From positions 744,001 through 808,000 of the forward strand of contig NC_013441.1 in NCBI RefSeq assembly GCF_000024785.1: a DNA stretch of 64,000 bases, read 5' to 3'. This document shows positions 27,959-36,337 of this stretch, one piece after another; the first letter of the stretch is position 1; the number at the start of each line of letters is the position of its first letter. The DNA is from Gordonia bronchialis DSM 43247 (GTDB taxonomy: Bacteria > Actinomycetota > Actinomycetes > Mycobacteriales > Mycobacteriaceae). A model generated the notes under the pieces. It worked only from the letters and a program-made list of their open reading frames with translations, searched no databases and was not told the DNA's origin. A program made the position numbers and the translations under genes.

Positions 27959-28285
27959 TCAACGAAGTCGGCGGTCGATCTCCGCCGCGGCGAAAAACGC
28001 CGACGCCGTCTTCAAACTCTCATTGGCTCTGCGCAATTCGGAATTCTCACGACGCAGCTCACGCACCTGAGCATCCAACTCCCCACTGGTCGTACTCACC
28101 CCCGAGGAGACCACCGGCGTGTCCTTCTCGATCCAGTTACGCAGCGTCGCCTGATTGATATCGAGCATCTCGGCGACATGCCGGCGCGCCGCCGACTTCG
28201 ACCCGCCCACCTCGCCGAGCCGATCCTGATACATCCGCACGGCACGCTCACGCGTCTCCTGGTCAAACTTCCGTGGTGCTCCCAT
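27959..28285 (-). CDS. IS3-A OrfA (HTH_Tnp_1)
   Basis: This 108-aa protein has an N-terminal HTH (PRKFDQETRERAVRMYQDRL ... NQATLRNWI) and a C-terminal leucine-zipper-like coiled coil (LDAQVRELRRENSELRRANE). A T-run codes for the ASAFFAA stretch, where frameshifting to OrfB normally occurs in this family. Intact, but its OrfB partner is broken. Confidence 0.92.
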   Translation of the reverse strand: MGAPRKFDQETRERAVRMYQDRLGEVGGSKSAARRHVAEMLDINQATLRNWIEKDTPVVSSGVSTTSGELDAQVRELRRENSELRRANESLKTASAFFAAAEIDRRLR

Positions 28286-28666
28286 AACAGCATTCTCCTG
28301 GTGAGATCACGGTCTCCACCAGACCCAGGACGGTTCAGCACCGTATCGAGGAGAAGGACTCCGGGGTGGCCAGCGCACTGCTCAACACCACCCAGCAGAT
28401 CGGCGGATCGGTGGGGCTCGCGCTGCTCAGCACCATCGTGGCCCAGGCCTTTGCCCGTCATCCTGGTTCGATCACGCTGCCCGGATCGGACACCTTCAAC
28501 CAGGCGAGCATCCACAGCTACGACGTCGCGTTCTACTGGGGCGCCGGATTCATGCTGGCGGCGCTGGTCGTGACGCTGACGACCATCCGGATGGGTCGGC
28601 ACGCGCTCGGCGACGAGACACAGAACGCGGCGGTCGCCGTGGTGTGATCGGTTGACACCGCCCGGC

Positions 28667-28701
28667 GAAGGTCGGCCACCGCGTCCGGGTGGCCGACCTT
28701 C
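28667..28701. terminator. Hairpin between convergent MFS tail and HTH gene
   Basis: GAAGGTCGGCCACC (28667-28680) pairs perfectly with GGTGGCCGACCTTC (28688-28701), with a 7-base loop. It lies 19 bases after the MFS stop and serves both directions. Confidence 0.8.
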
Positions 28702-28717
28702 GTCACGTGAACCACGG

Positions 28718-29566
28718 TCAGGAGGCGACGGCGCTGACGGGCGGTTGATCGAGGCCCATCTCCCCGAGTTGTGTCACCTTCGCCGCGGTGGGGTCGTCGG
28801 CGGGAGCGAACCAGACCAGCCGCGGACCCAACGATTCGTCGAGCCAGAGGCTGGTCATGGTCAAATTCAGTTCACCGAGACCGGCATGCCGTATGTGCTT
28901 GGGTGCGTTCGGTTCTGCCGTGACATCGCCGCGCTCCCACAGCGCGCGGAACGCCGGCGAGGCTTCCTGCAGTTCTTCGATGAACTGCTGCCAATGCGGT
29001 TCGTCGTGATGTCGGCCGAATCCCGCTCGCAGCCGTGCGGCGATGCGGGCCTGCGAGAAGGCGAGGTCGGCGTGACTGCGCTGCCACACCGGGTCGGTGA
29101 ACAGGAGAAGCGCGCAGTTGCGTCGCTCCGGTTCGATCCGGTCGAGATCGCCGAACAGGAATCGATAGGCACGGTTGTAGGCGAGGATGTCGAATCGGGC
29201 CGTCTGCACCGCCGCCGGAAACGGCATGAACTTCTCGATGGCGAGCAGATGTCCGTCACGCAGACAACTGGTTTCGGCGCGGTCGGGGATGGGTACACCG
29301 GCCAACGCGAACAGATGGTCACGCTCGTCGTCGGTGAGTCGCAGGGCCCGCGCGATCGCGGTGAGCACCTGCTCAGACGCGGCGATCGGCCGACCTTGTT
29401 CCAGCCACGTGTACCAGGTCAGGCCCACCCCGGCCAGTTGCGCGACCTCTTCGCGGCGTAACCCCGCCACGCGGCGTCGGGTGCCCGCGGGCAAGCCCAC
29501 TTCCGACGGCGTCAGACGCGCTCGACGGGTGCGCAGAAACGCCGCAAACTCTTCGGACCGGGTGGA
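28718..29566 (-). pseudogene. MmyB-like HTH regulator lacking its start
   Basis: The open frame from 29566 reads STRSEEFAAFLRTRRARLTP SEVGLP, which is the normal N-terminus of XRE/MmyB-like regulators minus the initiating Met; an in-frame TGA lies directly upstream. The HTH (GLRREEVAQLAGVGLTWYTW) and the C-terminal ligand-binding domain (FDILAYNRAYRFLFGDLDRI) are intact. The only internal start is GTG 29500, which drops about 22 residues before the HTH. The 5' end was probably lost in the same event that truncated the divergent membrane gene at 29560. Confidence 0.65.
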
Positions 29567-29877
29567 TCATCCAGATCGGCGCGATCATCTTCGCCGTCGC
29601 CTTCACCGAGTGGTATCCCGACTACGGCCCCAACAAACAGCTTGCCGCACAGGGAATCCCGACGGACCCACCCGCGCCGATCATCCGGCTCTTCGACTGG
29701 GTGCCGGTATTCGTGCTGATCGTGGGGATCGCCGGTCTGGTCACCGACTCCACCACAGCCATCGTCGGCTGGATTCTCATAGCCGTCGGCGCGGTGGGGA
29801 TCTTCCTGCTGAGCAACCTGTTCCCGGCGACAACGTCGACCGACGAGCAGAGGCTGCCCGGGGGTGAGCAGGTGTAG
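29560..29877 (+). pseudogene. Truncated membrane protein, 5' end missing
   Basis: This frame has no start codon at its 5' end and begins abruptly as GWIIQIGAIIFAVAFTEWYP. Two further hydrophobic helices (LFDWVPVFVLIVGIAGLVTD and IVGWILIAVGAVGIFLLSNL) precede the TAG at 29875. The 105 residues look like the C-terminal part of a small integral membrane protein of unknown family. It abuts the 5'-truncated HTH gene head to head. Confidence 0.6.
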
Positions 29878-29949
29878 GACCTGCACACCCCGATCCTTTC
29901 GTGCGGGTATGCCGTGGCCGCGGTGGTGTCGGTCTGAAACGATGTCCTC

Positions 29950-30759
29950 ATGACGCCCACGCCCGGACAGTCGATCGCCCTGCCGACCCTGCCCAAGCTC
30001 CGTGACCTCGGCGGCTGGCCGACCACCGACGGCAGCCAGGTGCGCAGCGGCGTCCTGTACCGCTCCACAGACCTCAGCCGCCTCGACGATGCCGACCGTC
30101 AAACGTTGACCGATCTGGGCCTGCGCACCATCTACGACCTGCGCACGCTCGCCGAGCGCACCGGCGCACCCGACATCGCGATCGACGGCGCCACCGAGGT
30201 GGCCGTCGACGTGCTGGCCGACGCCACCACGTCGATCCCGGCCAATCTGGGTACCGTGCTCGCCGACCCGGCCGTCGTCGCGCAGGCCACCGATGCGCTC
30301 GGCGACGGGAAGGCAGCCGAGCTCATCGCCGGCACCTACCGCGAGATCGTGACCCTGCCCAGCGCGCTGGCCGCCTATCGCCGGTTCTTCGAAGGGCTCG
30401 CGGGCGGCGATCCGGGCCCGGTGCTGTTTCACTGCACCACCGGCAAGGATCGGACGGGATGGGCGGCGGCGGTGCTGCTCTCCCTGCTCGGCGTCCGCGA
30501 GGACGACGTCTACCAGGATTATCTGCTCACCAACGAGCAACTCATACCCGCGCTGACCCCGCTGTTCGACGATTTCGCGGCCGCCGGCGGCGATCCGGAC
30601 CTGTTGCGCCCGGTCCTGGGCGTCGACCGCAGCTATCTCGACGCGGCCTTCGATGAGATGCGCTCGGTGTACGGCGACGTCGATGGCTATGTGACCGACG
30701 GTCTCGGCCTCGACACCGATCTGCGAAAGCGCCTACGGGACCTCTACCTGCACGCCTGA
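29950..30759 (+). CDS. PtpB-like tyrosine phosphatase 1
   Basis: The 269-aa protein has an N-terminal LRDLGGWPTTDGSQVRSGVLYRS region and the signature HCTTGKDRTGWA (Cys nucleophile and Arg of CX5R, about residue 160). This is the Y_phosphatase3/PtpB family, which includes dual-specificity phosphatases acting on phosphoproteins or phosphoinositides. C-terminal helices follow (GGDPDLLRPVLGV). No signal peptide. It is first of two tandem paralogues upstream of a Ser/Thr kinase. Confidence 0.9.
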   Translation: MTPTPGQSIALPTLPKLRDLGGWPTTDGSQVRSGVLYRSTDLSRLDDADRQTLTDLGLRTIYDLRTLAERTGAPDIAIDGATEVAVDVLADATTSIPANLGTVLADPAVVAQATDALGDGKAAELIAGTYREIVTLPSALAAYRRFFEGLAGGDPGPVLFHCTTGKDRTGWAAAVLLSLLGVREDDVYQDYLLTNEQLIPALTPLFDDFAAAGGDPDLLRPVLGVDRSYLDAAFDEMRSVYGDVDGYVTDGLGLDTDLRKRLRDLYLHA

Positions 30760-30776
30760 GCACGCCACCCGCCACA

Positions 30777-31589
30777 ATGGGGGTTGTGACCGAGCAGACG
30801 ACCGACACCATCGACCTGACCGCCGTCGCCAACTTCCGCGACGTCGGGGGCATGACGACCCACGACGGACGGACGGTCGCCACCGGGCGGCTGTTCCGGT
30901 CGGCGGCCCTGGGGAAGGCGTCCGACGACGACATCGCCACGTTGGCCGGACTGGGCCTGCGGACCGTCGTCGACCTACGCTCGGTCGCCGAGGCCGACGC
31001 CGCACCCGATCCGACGATCGGCGACGCGCGCGGCGTCCTGCTCGACGTGCTCGCCGACGCCGAGCGGATCAGTGCCCCCGCCGACCTGGACAAACTCATC
31101 GCCAACCCGGAAGCGGTGGCCGCCGCCAATGATCGGCTGGAGCAGGGCAGCGGTGTGGAGCACATGATCGGCGCCTACCGCGGTCTGGTGAACCTGCCGA
31201 GTGCCAAACGCGCCTACCGCGAGTTCTTCACCGGACTGCTCGACGGCGTCCCGACACTTTTCCACTGCACCGCGGGTAAGGACCGAACCGGTTGGGCCGC
31301 AGCGTCATTTCTCACCCTGATGGGGGTGGACCGCGACGACGTGTACAGCGACTATCTGCGCACCAACGACCTGTTCCTACCGGCGATGGCGCACGTCTTC
31401 GACGCCTTCGAGGCGGCCGGCGGCGACCCGGACCTGCTGCGCCCGCTGCTCGGGGTGTCGGCGTCGTATCTGAATGTCGCCTTCGACGAGGTGGCCATCC
31501 AGTACGGCTCCATCGGCGACTACTTCGCCGAGGCCCTCGGCATCTCCGCCGACGAGCAGGACCGGATGCGGGAGCAGTTCCTGATCTGA
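30777..31589 (+). CDS. PtpB-like tyrosine phosphatase 2
   Basis: This 270-aa paralogue of the preceding gene lies 17 bases downstream. ANFRDVGGMTTHDGRTVATG begins the conserved region and HCTAGKDRTGWAAA is the active-site loop, identical to the HCTAGKDRTG of M. tuberculosis PtpB. The shared C-terminal AAGGDPDLLRPLLGVS supports tandem duplication. ATG 30777 and GTG 30786 are both possible starts. Confidence 0.9.
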   Translation: MGVVTEQTTDTIDLTAVANFRDVGGMTTHDGRTVATGRLFRSAALGKASDDDIATLAGLGLRTVVDLRSVAEADAAPDPTIGDARGVLLDVLADAERISAPADLDKLIANPEAVAAANDRLEQGSGVEHMIGAYRGLVNLPSAKRAYREFFTGLLDGVPTLFHCTAGKDRTGWAAASFLTLMGVDRDDVYSDYLRTNDLFLPAMAHVFDAFEAAGGDPDLLRPLLGVSASYLNVAFDEVAIQYGSIGDYFAEALGISADEQDRMREQFLI

Positions 31590-31625
31590 TGCGAAGTTCG
31601 GTTGTTCGTGCGCCACCACCCGGCA

Positions 31626-31685
31626 CATGATCGTGTGATCATGATGGCCATGACGCAGCTGACCGCCGGGTTGCCGAACCGATGA
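31626..31685 (+). promoter_or_regulatory. Palindrome and 14-codon mini-ORF before the kinase
   Basis: CATGATC-GTGT-GATCATG (31626-31643) is a perfect palindrome. From its last ATG (31641) runs a 14-codon frame, MMAMTQLTAGLPNR, whose TGA overlaps the kinase ATG (31682-31685). It may be a leader peptide or a coupling device; it could also be chance. Confidence 0.35.
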
Positions 31686-33436
31686 CCGGGACCCTGCAGG
31701 AGGGCGACGAGTTCGCCGGGTATCGCATCGTCCGGCGACTCGGCGTCGGCGGAATGGGTGAGGTGTACCTCGCGCAGCATCCACGGCTGCCGCGTCAGGA
31801 CGCACTCAAAGTCCTCGCACCGGCGTTTCAGAACGACGAACAGTTCCGCGAACGGTTCACTCGCGAGGCCGACGTCGCGGCGACGCTGCTGCACCCCAAC
31901 ATCGTCCCGCATTATGACCGCGGCGATCATCGCGATCGATTGTGGATCTCCATGGCCTACATCGACGGCTCGGATACCTTCGCGCTGGCCCAGACCTTTC
32001 CCGACCGGGTGTTCGCCGGCGATCTGGTTGCCGAGATCGTCTCGGCAATCGCCGACGCTCTCGACCACGCACACGACAATGGCCTGCTCCATCGTGACGT
32101 CAAGCCGGGCAACATCCTGGTCACCCACACGCGGCGTCGTCGAATCTATCTGGCGGACTTCGGGATAGCGAAAGCACAAGACGCCGGAACGGCACTCACG
32201 TCGACGGGCGCCTTCGTCGGGAGTCTTGCCTACTGCGCACCGGAGCAGGCGGCGGCCGACCACCTCACCGGCGCCGCCGATCAATACCAATTGGCCTGTA
32301 CTGCTTTTGAATTGCTGACCGGTGCCCCGCCCTATCCCGGCACGAATCTGGTGCAGGTTCTCCATCAGCATCTCAATTCGCCACCGCCCTCGCCGCGTTC
32401 GCGGCGGCCGGAGCTGCCGGGAGAACTCGACGCCGTCTTCGCTCAAGCACTCGCGAAGGACCCGGCGCAGCGCTACCGCAGATGCTCGGACTTCGCCGAT
32501 GCCCTGGTGGACGTGCTCGACTCGCTGCCCGCTCCGCCGCCGGGGATGTCTGCCGCGACGGGGCCTGCGTCCACCGTCGTGGCCACCACGCCGGTGCCGG
32601 CCGCCACGTCCGGGCCCTGGCACCAGCCCACCGTCTCCGGGACGCCACCCCCGCAACCGATCTGGTCCGGTGGCAGTGGACCCATGATTTTTGCTCCGCC
32701 GCAGCACTTTTCGTCCCCGGGATTTCCTGGGCCACCCATTCGGTGGTCGGGGTTTCCACTCCTGCCCGAACAGCTGCGCGGCCTGTCGTGCGGGGCCTAC
32801 TTCGCCCTGGAGGCCACCTCTGACCCGGTCGACGATCTCTTCGTCACCGGGAGCAAGCGTCACCTCCGCAAGAAGCTGCGTGACACCTGGGGGATCGTCG
32901 ACGCCGAATCGGCCGACGAGACCGTCGACCTGCTGCAGCTGGGCATGGATGCCCCCGACTACGACCCGACGTTGCGTACCATCCGAAATGTCGCGGGCGG
33001 TACCCCGCGTGGTGCCCTCGTCCACGAGCGGGATCGCATCCTGCGGGCAGCCCCGGGGCTGATCCCATCGATCCTCGACACCGTGCTCACGGTTGCGTCG
33101 TCGACCCGCGACTTTCCGGAGGAGATTCCCGGAAGTGTTGCCGCGTGGGATCTCTCGCGACTGGTGATCATCGTCCGATACTGCGTGTTCCTCGGCTACC
33201 TGGACCCTGATGTCGCGTGGTCGATTGTGGTGGACGCCGGTCGGCGGGCGGCAGGTGTGTATCCGCACTGGGGCGCATATGCGGCCGGATTCGAGGTGGG
33301 CCGGGCACTCTCGCGGGCCGAGGGTGATCGGCATCCGGCGCGGGCGGCGGACGGCGTCTTCGCCGAGTCCCGCCCGATCATCCTTCGCCTGCTGTCTGAT
33401 CCGACGAGCCCGTGGATCCGATTGCCCCTGCGCTGA
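31682..33436 (+). CDS. Ser/Thr protein kinase with C-terminal DUF1266-like domain
   Basis: This 584-aa PknB-type kinase has glycine loop LGVGGMGEVYLA (20-31), catalytic Lys K43, HRD at 137-139, DFG at 159-161 and CAPEQ, so it should be active. A Pro-rich linker (about 280-355) has no transmembrane helix, so the protein appears cytosolic. The C-terminal domain (about 360-584; RKKLRDTWGIVDAESADETV, WDLSRLVIIVRYCVFLGYLD, HWGAYAAGFEVGRAL) resembles DUF1266. It follows two tyrosine-type phosphatases in the same orientation. Confidence 0.88.
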   Translation: MTGTLQEGDEFAGYRIVRRLGVGGMGEVYLAQHPRLPRQDALKVLAPAFQNDEQFRERFTREADVAATLLHPNIVPHYDRGDHRDRLWISMAYIDGSDTFALAQTFPDRVFAGDLVAEIVSAIADALDHAHDNGLLHRDVKPGNILVTHTRRRRIYLADFGIAKAQDAGTALTSTGAFVGSLAYCAPEQAAADHLTGAADQYQLACTAFELLTGAPPYPGTNLVQVLHQHLNSPPPSPRSRRPELPGELDAVFAQALAKDPAQRYRRCSDFADALVDVLDSLPAPPPGMSAATGPASTVVATTPVPAATSGPWHQPTVSGTPPPQPIWSGGSGPMIFAPPQHFSSPGFPGPPIRWSGFPLLPEQLRGLSCGAYFALEATSDPVDDLFVTGSKRHLRKKLRDTWGIVDAESADETVDLLQLGMDAPDYDPTLRTIRNVAGGTPRGALVHERDRILRAAPGLIPSILDTVLTVASSTRDFPEEIPGSVAAWDLSRLVIIVRYCVFLGYLDPDVAWSIVVDAGRRAAGVYPHWGAYAAGFEVGRALSRAEGDRHPARAADGVFAESRPIILRLLSDPTSPWIRLPLR

Positions 33437-33450
33437 CCGATGGCGGGGAA

Positions 33451-34278
33451 TTACTCGATTACGGTGCGGCGCCACAAGTCTCGTTGCTCATCGTGCACGA
33501 TGAGACCCGCAGCCTCGAAGTCGCGCAGCCATCCACCCATCGGCCAGTGTCCCCAGCGTCGCCGGAACATCTCGCCATTGCGGAGAATGTCGTCCACGTG
33601 CTCGACGGGCGGGTCGGACACCGGGTGGTGTTGGTGATACGCGTCGGCGCCGCCGACCCAGGCGATCGCGAACCCGCGATCGGCGGCCAGCATGGCGAAA
33701 TCGGTGTCCTCGCCACCGTACCCGCGGTATTCCTCGTGAAAGCCGCCGATGGCCTGCCAGTGATCAGCGGTGAGCGCGAAGGACAACGACCAGAACAGCG
33801 TCATCTGATCGTCGACGACGACGTGCCCGGGTACGGGTGCCGGCCGGGCCGGATGCGGATTCGTGTAGGCGGTTAGGTCGTCGGAGGTCTGATCCGGCCG
33901 CAGGTAGGTGACCGGCCCGCAGAACAGGAGGCTTTGTCCGGCATGGGTTTCCGCGGCACGTCGATAGTGTTCGACCAGCTCGGTGCCAGGAATGCAGTCG
34001 ACGTCGAGAAAGACCAGCAGCTCAGCGCCGGCCTCGATCGCCCGTCGCGCACCGACGTTGCGTGCCCGTGCCAGTGGCAACGTCTCGGTCCGCGCCGGGA
34101 GGTCGATTACGATGGTGGCGGGATGATCGCCGGCTACGGTGCGGATCTCGGGATCACTCATCGCGACCACGATGTGCAGATCCGGTGGCCGTGTGGTCCG
34201 TGCGACTCCCTGGATCTGCCGTCGCAGATGGCGGTGACGTCCACGTGCGATGGTGATGAGCGCGGTGCGCCGCATCAT
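33451..34278 (-). CDS. Family-2 glycosyltransferase
   Basis: This 275-aa GT-A enzyme starts at ATG 34278, overlapping the upstream stop. ALITIARGRHRHLRRQI opens the nucleotide-binding fold. LLVFLDVDCIPG is the metal-binding DXD and GGFHEEYRGYGGEDTDFAML is the C-terminal acceptor region (Glyco_transf_7C-like). It is last of four overlapping glycosyltransferase genes. Confidence 0.87.
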   Translation of the reverse strand: MMRRTALITIARGRHRHLRRQIQGVARTTRPPDLHIVVAMSDPEIRTVAGDHPATIVIDLPARTETLPLARARNVGARRAIEAGAELLVFLDVDCIPGTELVEHYRRAAETHAGQSLLFCGPVTYLRPDQTSDDLTAYTNPHPARPAPVPGHVVVDDQMTLFWSLSFALTADHWQAIGGFHEEYRGYGGEDTDFAMLAADRGFAIAWVGGADAYHQHHPVSDPPVEHVDDILRNGEMFRRRWGHWPMGGWLRDFEAAGLIVHDEQRDLWRRTVIE

Positions 34279-35249
34279 CGGTTCGCGGACGCCAGGATCG
34301 CGTCCGCGGCGCGTCGGGCCGCACCCCGGGTTCGCCACGCCGACCAGTCGGTCACGGGTGGCCGGTCCACCACCGACTCCCATTCCCGTGCCGACGGCCA
34401 GCGCGCGCAGACCCTGGCCAATCCGTTGTGGCACAACGTGTGTGCTGTGGCCACCTGTTCGTCGAACGGACGCTGCTGCGGCATCACCAGGGCGGGTCGG
34501 CCAGCGCACGCCACATCGGCGACGCTGCCCTGTCCAGCGTTGATGACGACGAGTCCGGCGGCACACAGATCCGGCCACGGGTCGTCGACCCAGGTGCCGA
34601 AGGCGGGGCCCAGTCCACGGACGACCAGGCCGGGATGAGCGGCGCGGATCGTGGCCAGGTCGGCAGCCGCGGTGTCGACGCCGCCGGTGCCCGACATGAC
34701 CAGCACGTCGGCACGCCGACCGACATCGACGGCCGGGACGCGGCCGTCGTGACGGCTGATCCCGCCGGTGAAAGTCGTTTTGGTACGGAACCTTTCGAGC
34801 CAGTCCGGTCGGTACAGGTGTTCCGGCCAGGGCGCGATGATTGCATCCGCGAGCCGATAGGCGAGTTGGTGCGCGGCGTCGTCGCGCCGGCCGGGCATGG
34901 CGACCACGACAACCGGTACGCCCATCGTCCGTACGAAGACCGCCACCTCGACCGAGACGTCGACCACCATCGCCGACGGCGAGCGGGTGGTCACGAACTC
35001 CGCGATCTGCGCCATCCGGTCGCGCAGTCCGCGGTCGCGTCGCGGAACCCAGTGCAGCGCACCGTGAGCGGTGACTTCAGTGGGATGTGTTGCGTGGTCG
35101 TCACGTTCGAGCCGCAGCACGTCCACGCCTGCGCCGAGGTCGGTGTCCAGACTGGTCAGTGCCACCACCGGGGTATCGAGGTGATTGATCACGGCCTGCG
35201 CGCGGGTGCGGTGCCCGCTGCCCTGATGATGAATGTAGTAACCGATCAT
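34275..35249 (-). CDS. MurG/GT28-like glycosyltransferase
   Basis: This 324-aa GT-B-type protein starts at ATG 35249 (MIGYYIHHQGSGHRTRAQAV), whose His/Gly-rich loop is typical of UDP-sugar transferases. ADVLVMSGTGGVDT opens the second Rossmann domain and GLVVINAGQGSVADVACAGRPA is the donor-binding motif of MurG-like enzymes. Four-base overlaps on both sides show tight coupling. The acceptor is unknown. Confidence 0.83.
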   Translation of the reverse strand: MIGYYIHHQGSGHRTRAQAVINHLDTPVVALTSLDTDLGAGVDVLRLERDDHATHPTEVTAHGALHWVPRRDRGLRDRMAQIAEFVTTRSPSAMVVDVSVEVAVFVRTMGVPVVVVAMPGRRDDAAHQLAYRLADAIIAPWPEHLYRPDWLERFRTKTTFTGGISRHDGRVPAVDVGRRADVLVMSGTGGVDTAAADLATIRAAHPGLVVRGLGPAFGTWVDDPWPDLCAAGLVVINAGQGSVADVACAGRPALVMPQQRPFDEQVATAHTLCHNGLARVCARWPSAREWESVVDRPPVTDWSAWRTRGAARRAADAILASANR

Positions 35250-36337
35250 CGTCGCACCTCCCGGCCGTCGACGAGACCGGCGTAAAGATCCTGATAGCCG
35301 TCGAGCATCGCAGCCTCCGAACACCGGCGCAACGCATGCTCGCGAACCCGTTCGCGGTCGATGCCGGCGGCCGCGATCGCGCCGGACGCGAGTGCGTGGG
35401 TGTCGTCGGCGTCGACGAGAATGCCTGCATCCCCGAGGAATTCCGGAATGCCGCCGCGACGAAACGATGCCACCGGGGTGCCGCAACACAGCGATTCGGC
35501 GACCACCAGGCCATACGGCTCGTCCCACCGGGGGGTGACCAGCGTGACCGCCGACGAGCCGATCATCGCGACAAGGTCACGCTGGGCGAGGTGACCGACG
35601 TAGCGGATCCGGTCGTCGAGTTGCGGGGCGATGCGAGTCGTGAAGTACTCGCGATCACTGACCGGTCCGGCGATCCGCAACCCCCGGCCGGCGAGGCGAG
35701 CCGTCTCGATCGCGAGGTGCGCACCCTTCTCCGGCACCAGTCGTCCGAACCAGGCGAAGTCGTCGCCGCCCTCGCCGACGGGCCAGCGGTCGGCGTCGAT
35801 CCCGTTGGGTATCACCGGAATCGGCCCGGTCACGTGACCCCACGACGCTGCGGTGTGGGCGCTGACGGCGACGCAGTTGGTCGGTGGCGACATCGTCATC
35901 GCCGACTCCAGCCACGGCGTCGGCGGCGTGTGCAGCGTGGTGACCATCGGTGTGGCAACAGCGGGCGCCATGGCGATCGGCAGATAGTGCAGGCTGTGGT
36001 TGTGGATGACGTCGTAGTCCTGCGACCGTTCGGCGAGATTGAGCATGAGTGACAGGTAGGCGTGGTGTTCGCGCATCGCCATCACCGGGGGCATCGACAC
36101 ATCGGCCCGCGCACCGGCCGACGGCTCGAAGTGATCGGCACGCAGCAGGGCAGTCCGCGGTGGTACGTCTGAACCGGGCGCGGCGAACAGGGTGACGCGA
36201 TGTCCGGCGCCGGTCAACGCGCGAGTGAGATGCCAGACGTGGGCCTCGAGGCCGCCCGCGAAGGGCTCGGCTACGGGGTATCGACTCGACGCGATCATCG
36301 CGATCCGCAGCCCGGATCGCCTGGCGTGCTCAAGCAT
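35246..36337 (-). CDS. Family-4 glycosyltransferase
   Basis: This 363-aa GT-B enzyme has an N-terminal glycine loop SSRYPVAEPFAGGLEAHVWH and C-terminal EX7E motif EPYGLVVAESLCCGTPVASF, with FAWFGRLVPEKGAHLAIETA between them. It retains the anomeric configuration by family rule. It overlaps the upstream glycosyltransferase by 8 bases and the next by 4. Confidence 0.88.
   Translation of the reverse strand: MLEHARRSGLRIAMIASSRYPVAEPFAGGLEAHVWHLTRALTGAGHRVTLFAAPGSDVPPRTALLRADHFEPSAGARADVSMPPVMAMREHHAYLSLMLNLAERSQDYDVIHNHSLHYLPIAMAPAVATPMVTTLHTPPTPWLESAMTMSPPTNCVAVSAHTAASWGHVTGPIPVIPNGIDADRWPVGEGGDDFAWFGRLVPEKGAHLAIETARLAGRGLRIAGPVSDREYFTTRIAPQLDDRIRYVGHLAQRDLVAMIGSSAVTLVTPRWDEPYGLVVAESLCCGTPVASFRRGGIPEFLGDAGILVDADDTHALASGAIAAAGIDRERVREHALRRCSEAAMLDGYQDLYAGLVDGREVRR

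Larger units (their letters stand above)
24210..27962 (-). pseudogene. IS3-A transposase OrfB, interrupted by IS30
   Basis: The N-terminal part (27330-27962) reads VEYIDDHRDRFGVDPICRVL to FTATGLVHHSDAGSQ. The C-terminal part (24210-24509) resumes YTSLAFTAALTEANITGSIG and ends SVASVAEVA. Together they form an rve integrase with the DDE residues in ADFTYV, HHSDAGSQ and the distal Glu region. It overlaps orfA by four bases, in the -1 frame. It was inactivated by insertion between Gln and Tyr. Confidence 0.9.
24179..28337 (-). mobile_element. IS3-family element A (outer shell of nest 1)
   Basis: The ends TGAACCGTCCTGG (24179-24191) and CCAGGACGGTTCA (28325-28337) are perfect 13-bp inverted repeats, with weaker identity further in. 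GCAC flanks both sides (24175-24178, 28338-28341) as the target duplication. Net length without the inner insert is about 1336 bp. It carries orfA and an interrupted orfB on the minus strand. Confidence 0.93.
22973..28647 (+). pseudogene. DHA2-type MFS exporter split by nested IS elements
   Basis: GTG 22973 (GGAG six bases upstream) starts a 14-TM drug:proton antiporter: MVVLDATIITIALPYAQADL, then GGRLADYLGRRRMFLIG and the motif C-like GGGAAIGLILGGALTEY. Reading stops at 24181 just inside the IS, after SMQSVALH. The gene resumes at 28342 with RIEEKDSGVASALLNTTQQI and ends at 28647. Removing 24179-28341 (element plus one GCAC duplication) restores VALHRIEEKDSG in frame. The 402-residue 5' fragment lacks the last two or so helices and is probably inactive. 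Confidence 0.93.

Noticed and set aside
24179..28337. Composite transposon carrying cargo genes
   Set aside because: All internal ORFs are transposase genes of three nested elements; there is no passenger gene and the outer ends belong to one IS3.
31520..33475. 651-aa minus-strand ORF opposite the kinase
   Set aside because: No motifs, and the plus strand contains a complete kinase with all catalytic residues.
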